Source: Saccharibacter floricola DSM 15669 (GTDB taxonomy: Bacteria > Pseudomonadota > Alphaproteobacteria > Acetobacterales > Acetobacteraceae). From it: a stretch of DNA of 41,198 nucleotides. The stretch's first letter is position 1, and the number at the start of each line of letters is the position of its first letter. The stretch spans positions 1-41,198 of the forward strand of contig NZ_KB899348.1 of NCBI RefSeq assembly GCF_000378165.1, given 5' to 3'. Both the position numbers and the translations under genes were made by a program. Shown here one piece after another: positions 7,380 to 16,135 of the stretch. The notes under the pieces were generated by a model. That model was not told the origin of the DNA and made no database searches. It saw only the letters and a program-made list of their open reading frames with translations.

Positions 7380-7904
7380 TTACTGAGGCGCCCCCGTTGA
7401 GCTGCCACCAGATTGCACACCCGTATGGGTATGGTGAGCGCTAGAAATCCCATGAGCTATGACGTCTGTCTGCCCAGTGATTGTCCCAGTGGCTGTTATG
7501 TTCTCGCTTACATTGAGCGAGCCCGTGAGGTTTACGATGCCGTTTTGAGGGATGATGGAAATGCTTCCGTCATCCATAAAGCGCATGATGGACCCCGTTG
7601 GGGGGTGGGTGATGCAGACTTCGCCCGGATTAAGAGAAGTGGGGTAATTACGTTGGTCGTTGGTGGCGATAGCGACGGGGCGTGAACGGTCGCCACCTAA
7701 AAAAATAACCAAGGCATCACAGCCCGCGCGTGGCCGCGAGACGAAGCCATAATGCTGTAGAAGAGGGATGTTATCGCGTAGTTCGCGTGAGGTGAGGAGA
7801 AGCTGGAGCGTTTGGCCGCCTTTCTTCATCACCGTATCGGCCGTTTGACGGCCGAGCGAGAATAAAAAGGCGAGCCGTCCAGCAAGTCGGGCGAAAGATG
7901 ACAT
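7380..7904 (-). CDS. Baseplate spike / puncturing protein (Mu gp45-like, gpV family)
   Basis: A 174-residue protein with an OB-fold-like N-terminal half (GGDRSRPVAIATNDQRNYPTSL) and then a beta-helical C-terminus with repeated short strands (GSISIIPQNGIVNLTG, LNVSENITATG). The C-terminal HHTHTG provides the HxH metal-binding tip found in contractile-tail spikes. The membrane-piercing spike sits under the tail tube. The start is directly after the gpP-like stop. The HicAB insertion follows its stop. Confidence 0.88.
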   Translation of the reverse strand: MSSFARLAGRLAFLFSLGRQTADTVMKKGGQTLQLLLTSRELRDNIPLLQHYGFVSRPRAGCDALVIFLGGDRSRPVAIATNDQRNYPTSLNPGEVCITHPPTGSIMRFMDDGSISIIPQNGIVNLTGSLNVSENITATGTITGQTDVIAHGISSAHHTHTGVQSGGSSTGAPQ

Positions 7905-9038
7905 TTAATGCCTCGCAGAATCATTTTGGGCAGCAGCCCCTGCCTTTTGATTAACCTTATTGACAATAGGCTGCGGGGTGAGGCTGGCAGAGGTCAGCAA
8001 GGTAAGCTGCGTACGCCGCCCGTTGGCTGACCCTTCATAGGTGACATTGGCAATCACAAGATCGACGCGACTATCGTCTGGTTTTGTCAGTGTCACACGT
8101 GTGTTGGGCGTATAGAGCGCTCCATGTTCGTCACGATGGCCTGACACGGTAATAGTAATAGGCTGCGACCGGCCTGAACGACGCGCGACTTCCCACAGAA
8201 CACGCTTCCCAGCGACATCAAAATTCGCGTCGCCAAGGTCAACAGGAATGAGAAGGGGGCGGTATCGCGTCATGCCGGGGTCAGTTGCCTGCTTCCCGCT
8301 TTCCGATGCCTTAACCTGCGAGACATAATCTGCACTATTGGGCTCAGAACTGAGCAAATTTGACGTTTGTAAAACAGCTTTGATGATGCTGTAACGGTTC
8401 GTCGTTGAATGCTGCTCTTCATACTCTTCAATAGTATCACCATACCGAAAGCTTGGCGTTTTCTCCGCTGCCTTCTGCACGGTTGTGAGATGGATGTTTC
8501 CCTCTGCGGTATCTGTAAAGAGAAGCCCCACTTGCCGACAGAGGCGGTCAATGATCGCGTAAGGTGTTTCAGTCAGATTGATGGCAAAAAGCGGAATAAC
8601 GGGATTATCAATCTGAGGATCGACGGTTACGGAAACACCAAAAGGCGCGCAAAGCTGCGTCACCATGCTCGACAGGGTTCGGCCATTATTTTCGTTACCG
8701 CCAAGCGTGAGGTCAGAGGTCACGAGGGACGCCGAACAATCGGTGAGGTCTTGTGTCTTGGAGCCAATAATCAGAGAAATCGTATGGCCGTTCGCGTTGA
8801 TGGATTCACTGGTCGAGACAAGATACCCGGTGAGCATCAGTGTCTCACCCATCATAACAGTGGCGCTTGCCCCTACTGTGAATGAAAGATCATGATTATC
8901 GAGCTGGTGAAGGGTAGCGCTTAACGATAGTTGCCATGGGATCAGGTCAATCCCGGCATGGTAGCTATAGTTTTGCCAACCGGTAAGCTCGTGGTTGTCG
9001 ATGGTGACTTTTAGCGCGTTGGGGTCCGTCTTGCTCAT
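7905..9038 (-). CDS. Baseplate hub protein (Mu gpP / gp44-like, late control D family)
   Basis: A 377-residue protein with the gpP/gpD hub pattern: an N-terminal domain (VTIDNHELTGWQNYSYHAGIDLIPWQLSLSA) and a mid region LMLTGYLVSTSESINANGHTISLIIGSKTQDLTDCSA. Then comes APFGVSVTVDPQ with YAIIDRLCRQVGLLFTDTAEGNIHLT, the domain that shares the gp27-like hub fold. Its start overlaps the gpN-like stop by 4 bp (ATGA) and it abuts the spike gene. It forms the tube-to-spike adaptor of the baseplate. Confidence 0.88.
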   Translation of the reverse strand: MSKTDPNALKVTIDNHELTGWQNYSYHAGIDLIPWQLSLSATLHQLDNHDLSFTVGASATVMMGETLMLTGYLVSTSESINANGHTISLIIGSKTQDLTDCSASLVTSDLTLGGNENNGRTLSSMVTQLCAPFGVSVTVDPQIDNPVIPLFAINLTETPYAIIDRLCRQVGLLFTDTAEGNIHLTTVQKAAEKTPSFRYGDTIEEYEEQHSTTNRYSIIKAVLQTSNLLSSEPNSADYVSQVKASESGKQATDPGMTRYRPLLIPVDLGDANFDVAGKRVLWEVARRSGRSQPITITVSGHRDEHGALYTPNTRVTLTKPDDSRVDLVIANVTYEGSANGRRTQLTLLTSASLTPQPIVNKVNQKAGAAAQNDSARH

Positions 9039-10342
9039 GATGATTCTGCCTCAAAATGACTTGGCATGAAGGCGGGGTGAATAGCCTCTGACCGTGACAT
9101 AAGCTCACCCGAGCGACTGCCATCCCCATAGAGCTGCTGGGCAAGAGTGAGCGAAGGAAGTGGCCTATTGCGGGTGATGGGCACGAGATCGGGAAGTGCT
9201 GTTGATTTTTGTGACAAATCTTGCAGGCTTTTGGCAGCAAGGTCGCTGATGGATTGGTAAAGCTCATCAAGGTTATTATTGCCTGCTGCCATCTGAAAAT
9301 CGTCATAGAGCGCGGCCATGGTCGTGATTATAGCGCGTGCTTCTGTAGCGGTGGCTGGCTGCCAGTCTGATAATGCGACGGCCAGCGGGCCTAAAGCCGC
9401 GCACGCAAGATAAAAGCGTGTCCAAAGAGCGGCCAAAGATGAGGCATGGGTGATGGTTTGGGCTTTTATCTCTATCGGGTTAAGCGCCTCTTGTGGAAGC
9501 GCGCATAAAGGCTTGAGCAATGCCAACTGAGCGGAAGGGTCTGAGCTATTTTGTGGCACAAGAGACAGAATATTCTGTACGCGTTCAGTGAGACTTTCAG
9601 GCGTTGGAGATGCCGTTGCCAGTGCGCGAGCGGACGATTTGAGTGAATCCCGCCATTGAGAAAGCGTGCTAAGAGCGTCATCAACCGACAATGTGCCTGA
9701 TGACCCGCTATAGCGGCCATTATTGCCCATTATTTGAGCGACAGGTTGAGTGGTTGACGTTGGGCTATTGGCTTGTGTGACGACGGTCCCTGCCCAGTCA
9801 CTCATAACAGCGCGCGCGCTTTGGGCCACAACAGCGCCGTGAGCAAAGAGACGGGAAGAAATATTGATATAGCCGGCGGCTGAAATAGCCCCCGTTGCCA
9901 TAGAGGCCACCCCTAGGGCGGCATGAAGACCGGCCGTGATGAGGTTTGAGAGGAGCTCTTTCTGCTCAACAAAGCTTAGATTAAGGTCAATGACATTGGT
10001 ATATCCGTCACGTTCTGCGAACTCATAAGAGGTGCAGACAGCCCTGAGGATACCAAGGCTTGGATGGATAAGCAGGCCAGGGCCTTTATGCTCCACGGCC
10101 ATCGTCAAAAGGTCACGCTGGGAATAGCACAGAGGCCCAACAAGAAGGCCGCGTATTTTCCAGCGCCTGCCTTGCCGCCCTAAATCTTCCGACCAAACGC
10201 CGTTATGAGTCGGATAGTCATGGGTGGCAACGCGCCGCCCTGTTGTTCCACTTGAGCCGTAGACCGCAAAGGGCACACCGCGAAAGGTGCATTGTAGGAA
10301 TTCACCGGCAATGGCTGATAATGGCGAGAGGGAAAAAGACAT
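9035..10342 (-). CDS. Mu gpN-like baseplate protein (DNA circulation N-terminal family)
   Basis: A 435-residue protein with the family signature in its first ~100 residues: FRGVPFAVYGSSGTTGRRVATHDYP, WSEDLGRQGRRWKIRGLLVG, LLTMAVEHKGPGLLIHPSLG and YTNVIDLNLSFVEQ. The remainder is mostly alpha-helical and low in similarity. In Mu the equivalent gpN is a baseplate/tail-tube-end component; the family name DNA circulation reflects an older annotation. GGAG lies upstream of the ATG. It lies between tape measure and hub genes as in Mu. Confidence 0.87.
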   Translation of the reverse strand: MSFSLSPLSAIAGEFLQCTFRGVPFAVYGSSGTTGRRVATHDYPTHNGVWSEDLGRQGRRWKIRGLLVGPLCYSQRDLLTMAVEHKGPGLLIHPSLGILRAVCTSYEFAERDGYTNVIDLNLSFVEQKELLSNLITAGLHAALGVASMATGAISAAGYINISSRLFAHGAVVAQSARAVMSDWAGTVVTQANSPTSTTQPVAQIMGNNGRYSGSSGTLSVDDALSTLSQWRDSLKSSARALATASPTPESLTERVQNILSLVPQNSSDPSAQLALLKPLCALPQEALNPIEIKAQTITHASSLAALWTRFYLACAALGPLAVALSDWQPATATEARAIITTMAALYDDFQMAAGNNNLDELYQSISDLAAKSLQDLSQKSTALPDLVPITRNRPLPSLTLAQQLYGDGSRSGELMSRSEAIHPAFMPSHFEAESS

Positions 10343-10384
10343 AATTTTTTTCTCCTAAATAATCCCTAAAAACCATCTCAGAAT

Positions 10385-10403
10385 CCCCCTCATAAAGAGG
10401 GGG
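10385..10403 (-). other. GC-rich hairpin at the end of the tape measure gene
   Basis: CCCCCTC / GAGGGGG forms a perfect 7-bp stem around a 5-nt loop and overlaps the tape-measure stop codon. No T-run follows on either strand. It may act as a processing or stability element between tape measure and gpN-like genes. Confidence 0.5.
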
Positions 10404-12642
10404 CATCAGGCGACATCGAACGGTGTGTGCGAAGAGAGCCTAGTGAAATGTTGGGGCTGTTTTCACTGAGTTTTATGCGCGTGCCCGGTGGTGGGTTGAG
10501 GTGATTGATGTCAATCACAACCTTGCTGCTTGGGTCTGCCCCCATATTGCCTGAACGTGTTTGAGCGTTGTGGCCCTCATCCTTTGTGAGGTCTGCCTGA
10601 TGATCAGGCGGCCGAGCTACTGACAGTGGCGGCCCTTTAGGCTGAGGTGGCTCCATGACCAGTGCTGGTGCCGATGGCTTTGGAGGTATAGCGTTCATTG
10701 CTGGAGCAGCGGGATGCGAGAGAGAGCTTGTCACGCTTTTAAGTGCTTGTGCCCATTCCCCTGCCACATGGGCGCGTGCGTTCACATCAGGGCGCAAGGT
10801 TGCATCGGTCACGCCCGGAATTTCATAACGCCGCCCCATAGCAAAGCCTGCCTCTTCTGGGCTCTTAGCGCCCATAATATCCTTTTGTATTTTTGGATAT
10901 TTCGCGAGATCGCGTGTGAAGAAATCCACCTGCTCATCAACAGAGCCTGAGGTCATAGGGTGGCCATAGCGCTTTTGAAACTCTGCTTGACGCCCCTTGT
11001 CCCACTGAGCAATGCCGGCATGGCTTCGATTATGAGCAGAGGGGTCAAGATTGCTCTCTTGAGAGAAGTTCGCCAAAATTCCGGCAATGGCCGTATTGGC
11101 GAAACCATGTTGATGCAAAGAGCGCTGGATGGCTAAAGCATTTTTGTTTGTTCCATCTACCTTGCGATGTAGGGACGCGTAGATGTGGCTATCGTAGCTT
11201 TCTTGTGCGTCATAGGGACGGTTAGTGAGGGGCTTTCCTTCATCCGCTGAAGGAGAATAAAAGTTTTCCCCTGCGCCTATGATGGCGTTATGAGAAAGGC
11301 GGTCTTCATTCGTTGATGGAGATTGCGCGTTCTGTGTGGCCTTCTCTTGTTGAATGATAGAGCGTTCTTTCCCTTCATCGAAATTCCAGTTCGTCCAAGC
11401 TCCGGTTCTTTTTAGATAATGTTTTTTTAGAGCTGTTTTGTCATCGTCCTTTCTTTTCTCTTCCTCATACCGCTTGTCTGATGCATTCGGCTTGTAGTTC
11501 ATCACACCGATTGCAGCGATCCCTTCAAGGGCTCCTAATATTCCAACAAGAACACCAGAGCCTGCCATCAGGCTCGCAAGAACAGGGGCGGAAAATAGCC
11601 CCGCTAGTGCGCCGGCCGCTATCGTTGCCGCATTTTTCCAACCCCCAAGGGATTGGGCAAGGTCATTGGATTTCGTGACAAAATCACCGGCCCATTTCGT
11701 GATGCGATCCCATCCGCCATCTTTGAACCAATCGACGAGGTCTTTGACATATCCTGTGATTTTGGTGGCGATCCATTGGCGGTTAGCGGCAATCCAGTCT
11801 GCCATCTGTGTGATAATAGGCGACAGAACGGGTTCTACGGTTTGGGCTAATGTATTGCCAAAACCTTGGACAGAAAGCTCTAGGCGATCCTGACTGCTTG
11901 CGAGACGGTTGGCAGCCTCCACCCCGCCTTCATTCATGACGCCGTAACGGCGTGCGAGGTTGATGTTCTTTTGCCATGCCTGCCCTGATTGGAGCAGAAC
12001 AGGGATAACGCCGCTTGCTCCAGAGCCAAACAAGGACTGAGCGGCTCGTGCCCGTTCGAGGGGCGTTTTAAGCTTGCGTAGTTGGGAGGAAACGCGCCCA
12101 AAGAGTTGATCGGGGGCGTCATGTTCCAGCTCTTTGGCAGAGATATGGAACATCTGGAACTGAGCTAGAGCGGCGGGGTCTAGCCCAGTTCTGGCATTAA
12201 AGCTTGTATTGGCGAGCTGCTGAAGGGTTGATTGCATGCCTTCAGCAGAGCCCCCTGCCAACTTAGCGGCATTCCCCATAGCCTGAAGGCGCCCAGGAGA
12301 GACGCCAATAAGCTGCGAGGTGATGCCAAGCTGGCGCCCCATTCCCGCCCAGGCTGATGATAGCCGATAGACCCCCGCTAAGGAGGCCGCCCCCGTCAGC
12401 GTCCCTAAAATAGGAATGATAGAGGCGAGACTTTTAGCAGCACCGCCGGTGGATGCGGCAAGCCCTAAAAAACCCTTGCGGAGTTGACGTGGCCCAAAAT
12501 TATCCAACCGAGCTGCATTGGTCTGGAAACGCTTAACGGGTGCGTTAAGCCGTGCAACACGATTTTCCAGCTTATCCATCGTTTTAGAAAAACGATCTTC
12601 TGCCCCGATGGACATTTTGATGGAGGAGTTTTTAGCCATCAT
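10390..12642 (-). CDS. Tail tape measure protein with C-terminal phage tail lysozyme domain
   Basis: A 750-residue protein. The N-terminal helical region has RVARLNAPVKRFQTNAAR, and a membrane-like hydrophobic zone LAGLFSAPVLASLMAGSGVLVGILGALEGIAAIGV lies near 345-380. The tail-lysozyme domain at ~500-630 is recognised from HGFANTAIAGILANFSQESNLDPS, with the glutamate in the usual catalytic-like position, and HAGIAQWDKGRQAEF. The tape measure sets tail length and, after ejection, the lysozyme domain can open peptidoglycan. A low-complexity proline-rich tail follows. It lies after the frameshifted chaperone, the canonical position. A 20-bp palindrome (12661-12680) sits just upstream of its start. 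Confidence 0.9.
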   Translation of the reverse strand: MMAKNSSIKMSIGAEDRFSKTMDKLENRVARLNAPVKRFQTNAARLDNFGPRQLRKGFLGLAASTGGAAKSLASIIPILGTLTGAASLAGVYRLSSAWAGMGRQLGITSQLIGVSPGRLQAMGNAAKLAGGSAEGMQSTLQQLANTSFNARTGLDPAALAQFQMFHISAKELEHDAPDQLFGRVSSQLRKLKTPLERARAAQSLFGSGASGVIPVLLQSGQAWQKNINLARRYGVMNEGGVEAANRLASSQDRLELSVQGFGNTLAQTVEPVLSPIITQMADWIAANRQWIATKITGYVKDLVDWFKDGGWDRITKWAGDFVTKSNDLAQSLGGWKNAATIAAGALAGLFSAPVLASLMAGSGVLVGILGALEGIAAIGVMNYKPNASDKRYEEEKRKDDDKTALKKHYLKRTGAWTNWNFDEGKERSIIQQEKATQNAQSPSTNEDRLSHNAIIGAGENFYSPSADEGKPLTNRPYDAQESYDSHIYASLHRKVDGTNKNALAIQRSLHQHGFANTAIAGILANFSQESNLDPSAHNRSHAGIAQWDKGRQAEFQKRYGHPMTSGSVDEQVDFFTRDLAKYPKIQKDIMGAKSPEEAGFAMGRRYEIPGVTDATLRPDVNARAHVAGEWAQALKSVTSSLSHPAAPAMNAIPPKPSAPALVMEPPQPKGPPLSVARPPDHQADLTKDEGHNAQTRSGNMGADPSSKVVIDINHLNPPPGTRIKLSENSPNISLGSLRTHRSMSPDAPSL

Positions 12643-12660
12643 CTTACCCCATCTTCTGGG

Positions 12661-12680
12661 TTGTTAAACCGGTTTAACAA
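12661..12680. promoter_or_regulatory. 20-bp perfect palindrome, candidate centromere (parS-like) copy 1
   Basis: TTGTTAAACCGGTTTAACAA is identical to the site between parA and the parB-like gene (38849-38868). It lies in the short gap between the tail chaperone extension stop (12687) and the tape measure start (12642). A role as a dispersed ParB-binding site is inferred from this identity. Confidence 0.7.
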
Positions 12681-12686
12681 TGCCAT

Positions 12687-12857
12687 TTATCCGCTATTTT
12701 CTGCGGATATTTGGCGTATTTTGGCAAGTCGGTTTGACTGTTTGACCCAGAAGATCATCTCGTCGCCCGTCAAGCTTTCTAGGTCTCCACGCGTCCAGCC
12801 GGGGAAGGAGAGCGAAAGCTCTGCGGGGATGTCACGCCAATTCACTGGAAAACGGGA
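12687..12857 (-). CDS. -1 frame extension of the tail assembly chaperone (GT-type, Mu gp42-like)
   Basis: This is an open stretch with no start codon of its own, 56 residues, reached from the chaperone gene by a -1 slip at the T7 run (12863-12857). It reads SRFPVNWRDIPAELSL, then FPGWTRGDLESLTGDE and FWVKQSNRLAKIRQI. The W-rich helical character resembles the downstream half of tail chaperone pairs. The fusion would be 266 residues. In lambda (G/GT) and Mu (gp41/gp42) the ratio of short to fused product controls tail assembly around the tape measure. The gene stops 45 bp before the tape measure start. Confidence 0.8.
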   Translation of the reverse strand, partial: SRFPVNWRDIPAELSLSFPGWTRGDLESLTGDEMIFWVKQSNRLAKIRQISAENSG

Positions 12858-13486
12858 AAAAAACCGTTGAGATACCCAGACGCTTCGACAAATCTAGAAA
12901 TAGGAAGTCGTAAAACAGCGACTTTTGGCCATCCGCTTACGGATGTAATGAGCATCTCATTGGATCTATGGAGTTTCTCCAATGAGATTTTTTTTAGGAT
13001 CATGCGTGCTGATTTAATCTGGCCAATCATCGGGGCGTGCAATGTCATGACATCCCATTCTTTTCCGCCGCCATGAATGGGCGGAGAAAATGTTAATGTT
13101 TTTTCGCAAGGGAGATCATGCTCTTGCTGGGTAAAGTTTTCGCGTGCTCGTTCTTCAAAACCCACAACAAAATCACGTGCCTTTTTAATAATGTCGGCAG
13201 GAATTTGAGAAAAAAAGGCATCAGAGAGACCAGCGACCTGACGAACAAGTTCTATTTCAGATTCCATGACCTCAACGCCTACGATGTCGGGGAAGCTTAC
13301 AATCTTTTGCGATGCTATGATGGTTTCATAGAGCGTAGGTTCGCGGAGTTTGATCTCTGTGACTGTTTTTTCCCCAACGCTTATGGGCTTTGAAAGGGGC
13401 AATGTGAGCGTTTCGTTTTCTGTGTTTGGTTCTGCTTCCTGATCTTGAGACAGGCTTTCAAGCATATCATTATCTGAGAGTGTCAC
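12842..13486 (-). CDS. Tail assembly chaperone (Mu gp41-like, short product)
   Basis: A 214-residue protein. The segment TLPLSKPISVGEKTVTEIKLREPTLYE (~30-55) matches the gp41/tail-assembly-chaperone family. The mid region VEVMESEIELVRQVAGLSDAFFSQIPADIIKKARDFVVGF is typical of this family. The zero-frame ends NGFFPVFQ, and GGT-TTT-TTT near the 3' end provides a -1 slippery heptamer T-TTT-TTT. It binds and escorts the tape measure protein. Its start overlaps the tube gene stop by 4 bp. Confidence 0.86.
   Translation of the reverse strand: MTLSDNDMLESLSQDQEAEPNTENETLTLPLSKPISVGEKTVTEIKLREPTLYETIIASQKIVSFPDIVGVEVMESEIELVRQVAGLSDAFFSQIPADIIKKARDFVVGFEERARENFTQQEHDLPCEKTLTFSPPIHGGGKEWDVMTLHAPMIGQIKSARMILKKISLEKLHRSNEMLITSVSGWPKVAVLRLPISRFVEASGYLNGFFPVFQ
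12857..12863 (-). promoter_or_regulatory. Programmed -1 frameshift slippery site
   Basis: Seven consecutive T on the minus strand, in frame as G GT-T TT-T TT (X XXY YYZ with all T), occur four codons before the zero-frame stop. The -1 frame is open for 56 codons afterwards. Confidence 0.8.
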
Positions 13487-13872
13487 GGGGTGCCTCCGAC
13501 GGTTTCTTCAATCACGCTGGTGCCGTGAAATGTCAGTTTAAAGGTGCTTTCTTGTGTCGAAACGGTGAGGTTTTCGACTTGCCACATGTCGCTTCCTGTC
13601 ACGACTTTTCCGTTAGCAAGCTCTGCAATGATGGTGAAACCAGAAGCACCCTGGAGATCGGCAATGCGTTTATCGTCGCGGTCTCGGATATTAGCGCTTA
13701 TTTCACCTTCCACGGGCATTTGTCCAAAACCCTCAACGGCACTCTGGCCCTTGAGGGTTTCGTTGGTCATGCCGCTTGGGCGGTATTCGAGGTCTCCGAC
13801 GACATTCCAGACCTCGCCGTTGATGGTAAAGCTGGCCCAACCAGCAAGGGGGCCTCTGCGAATGGCAGCCAT
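13483..13872 (-). CDS. Tail tube protein (Mu gpM-like)
   Basis: A 129-residue protein with the tube-family pattern: GWASFTINGEVWNVVGDLEYRPSG near the N-terminus, VEGFGQMPVEGEISANIRD in the middle, and SDMWQVENLTVSTQESTFKLTFHG at the C-terminus. The length is close to Mu gpM (about 118). It polymerises to form the rigid inner tube. The gene follows the sheath gene with an 11-bp gap and a strong AAGGAG upstream. Confidence 0.92.
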   Translation of the reverse strand: MAAIRRGPLAGWASFTINGEVWNVVGDLEYRPSGMTNETLKGQSAVEGFGQMPVEGEISANIRDRDDKRIADLQGASGFTIIAELANGKVVTGSDMWQVENLTVSTQESTFKLTFHGTSVIEETVGGTP

Positions 13873-13883
13873 AGGGTTTCTCC

Positions 13884-15380
13884 TTAGGATGAGGCGAGGA
13901 ATTGTGCATTGCCAGCAATCGTCCAGAGCTGATCGGCAAAAATGTAGGGCATAAGCGTTTTGAGAACCCCTTCCCCTGCGGATTCAACAGAAAGACCGGC
14001 ATTGAATTGTGCAGGGTTTTGACACCAGAGATTGTCACATTGCGTCCGGTAGCGTGCCTTAATGGTGTTGGCGACAATGTCAGGCGTGACGGCCCGGACG
14101 CCTGCTGGGATGCGTGCCCCATTTTGCAATAAGATGGCGTTCCCGCATTGTTCGTAAACAAAGGCGCCCATGTCTTGGAGGCAGACTTGAGCGGTTAAAA
14201 GACGCTCAATATCCAAATAGGAATTGTCAGGCAGGCCGTTGGCGTTCTCAGTATAGGTTGTGATGATCCGTTCAATGACGACGCTGCCATCATCGCTAAC
14301 GCGGAACGTGCTCAGTCCGTCATGGAGCAATGAATTACGTTGATCACGGTCGAACTCACCCACGCCACTGGGAGGGAGAGCTGGGAGTGTAATCCCCGCA
14401 ACGGGCAGAGCGGGGTTATCACGCATAGACAGAGCAATAGAGCCGCCCAACCATGCCGCCCATTTAGCAGGATGGGATGGGCTATCTGACGTCGGCATGA
14501 TGGACTGGTGCGGGTCGTTCTTGCTCACCAAAGCCGTTGCTTGGCCATATGTCAGGCGAGCCGCTGTGATGGCTTGGCCATAGAGCTGCTGCATGGGAGA
14601 CCACCGACCGCTGAGGTTGTTGGTCCAATCACGAAACGCTGTGAGGGATGCCTCATCACTATAGGGGTGAATGAGAAGATCATAGACGCGGCTTCCTTGT
14701 GTTGCGAACACAGATGGAAGCTGAGGGTTTTGTGCGCCGTTGGTGAAGGAAGTTGTGGTGACGGTTAGGCCATTGGGAACAGATTGGCCGCCTGATGACC
14801 CTAAAAGCGCAACGGCTAGGCTGTGCTGATTGTCGGTAAGACCGGCATTCTTGGCCGTGAAGACGAGGGAGATCGTGCCATCGTTTCCCTTGGCAGGGGC
14901 GCTAATCGTCACAGGCAAGCCTGCGGTTTGATTGAGACGCGCCACAATAGACTGCGCGACAGCCTGCGCTGTGTCTCCATTGGCAACGGGAACGCTGATG
15001 AGCGTATCGTTGACATAAAGGGGGAGTGTTCCCGCTTCGGTGGCTTGGCCGTTAAGCGTGAGCGTTGCGCTGGCGTGGCTTGCGCCTGCATCGTCATCCA
15101 GCGGTAAGAGCCAGACCTCTCCTGATGGGTCAGTCTGACGGTAGGCGGCCAACATCAAGGCGACGTGGGAGCCGTCGCCATATGAGGCGATGGCATTAGA
15201 AAGTCCCGTATCTTTGACCGCAACATTAGCCGCACCGGGAGCGTTTTTGAGTTTTTGGCCAATGAGTAAAACGCGACGCACACCGGCAGCTGTATTGGCT
15301 TTGGAGTTATCGAGGGCAAAATAAAACCCCGGAACACGATTGGACGTGTCGTAGCCGGGGATTGAAATAGCGGAACTCAT
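13884..15380 (-). CDS. Contractile tail sheath protein (Mu gpL-like)
   Basis: A 498-residue protein opening MSSAISIPGYDTSNRVPGFYFALDNSKA, the typical Mu-like sheath N-terminus (IP-Y-x-RVPGxYxEID). RVLLIGQKL follows. The C-terminal region includes FRVSDDGSVVIERIITTYTENANGLPDNSYLDIERL, the conserved core domain. This proves a contractile tail (myovirus morphology). Its start overlaps the DUF2635 gene stop (ATGA), so the two are coupled. Confidence 0.95.
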   Translation of the reverse strand: MSSAISIPGYDTSNRVPGFYFALDNSKANTAAGVRRVLLIGQKLKNAPGAANVAVKDTGLSNAIASYGDGSHVALMLAAYRQTDPSGEVWLLPLDDDAGASHASATLTLNGQATEAGTLPLYVNDTLISVPVANGDTAQAVAQSIVARLNQTAGLPVTISAPAKGNDGTISLVFTAKNAGLTDNQHSLAVALLGSSGGQSVPNGLTVTTTSFTNGAQNPQLPSVFATQGSRVYDLLIHPYSDEASLTAFRDWTNNLSGRWSPMQQLYGQAITAARLTYGQATALVSKNDPHQSIMPTSDSPSHPAKWAAWLGGSIALSMRDNPALPVAGITLPALPPSGVGEFDRDQRNSLLHDGLSTFRVSDDGSVVIERIITTYTENANGLPDNSYLDIERLLTAQVCLQDMGAFVYEQCGNAILLQNGARIPAGVRAVTPDIVANTIKARYRTQCDNLWCQNPAQFNAGLSVESAGEGVLKTLMPYIFADQLWTIAGNAQFLASS

Positions 15381-15598
15381 GGGGCTTTCCCCTCTTCTGT
15401 GCGGCGCTCAGTCAAAGGTGGAGAAACCTTTTGAGAAGGTTGGGGGTCTGACGAGGGCGGGGCACATTCTACGACGTCCCCAACAGCGAGAAGGCGGTGC
15501 CAAAAAGGGGAGGGCGTCACGGTCTCGCCAGAGGGAGAAAGAACGCGTAACGTGCCGGGATGGCGCACCACCCGGCTTTGAGCTGGTTTGATAAACAT
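15377..15598 (-). CDS. DUF2635 small tail protein (Mu gp38-like)
   Basis: A 73-residue protein matching DUF2635: MFIKPAQSRVVRHPGTLRVLSPSGETVTPSPFWHRLLAVGDVV. The FxxPAPGxxVRxP...FWxRRLxDGDV layout is diagnostic. The family almost always precedes the Mu-type sheath gene. Its molecular role is unknown. The C-terminal 25 residues are a polar, low-complexity tail. The start lies 30 bp after the tail terminator gene stop. Confidence 0.9.
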   Translation of the reverse strand: MFIKPAQSRVVRHPGTLRVLSPSGETVTPSPFWHRLLAVGDVVECAPPSSDPQPSQKVSPPLTERRTEEGKAP

Positions 15599-15628
15599 GG
15601 GGGAATCCTAAAAGGATGGTGCAAGCGG

Positions 15629-16135
15629 TTAGAGGGCGGGGAAAGTGCCAGACAGAGCAGACAAAGGTTTTCCTGGCAGCGAGTAGGTTTCGGAATATTT
15701 GAGCTCCAGGGCGAGCGTGAACTGAGCGAGATGATTTTTGGTTTCACTATTGAGTTCGACATGTGTGTGAAGTCCCTCCACTTCCTCAACGTTGCTCATA
15801 AGCTGCGTGTCGGTCATGAGGAGGGTTTCAATCGTTTCATTGAAATGGTCGATCTGTTCCAAAGCGTCAGCAGGGTTATCACCCCGCACAATCCCAATGA
15901 TCTGGATGGTGGTTGTGCGAGAGAAAGACGGGGGGCCTGCCCCTAAAGAGCTGCCAACATCAGAGGGAGCAGAGACCCATAAGGCGGGGAGTTTATCCGC
16001 ACTTACAGGCCATGGGTTGCCCTTGAAAACACGGCGTTCCGCAACGGTTGATGCGTGCTTTAAAAGATCAACACAGAGGTCACGAAGCTGCACGCGGAAA
16101 AGCCGGCCGTCATCGTGGAGAGGGGAAGGTCTCAT
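15629..16135 (-). CDS. Probable tail terminator / tail completion protein
   Basis: A 168-residue protein. FRVQLRDLCVDLLKHASTVAERRVFKGNPWPVSADKLPALWVSA is a pattern of tail terminator proteins (gpU-like and Mu gp37-like), which cap the tail tube and bind the head connector. A beta-rich middle (TTTIQIIGIVRGDNPADALEQIDHFNETIETLL) and ELKYSETYSLP near the C-terminus fit the same fold. It overlaps the gpFII-like gene by 4 bp and lies at the head-tail module boundary. The assignment rests on pattern and position. Confidence 0.75.
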   Translation of the reverse strand: MRPSPLHDDGRLFRVQLRDLCVDLLKHASTVAERRVFKGNPWPVSADKLPALWVSAPSDVGSSLGAGPPSFSRTTTIQIIGIVRGDNPADALEQIDHFNETIETLLMTDTQLMSNVEEVEGLHTHVELNSETKNHLAQFTLALELKYSETYSLPGKPLSALSGTFPAL

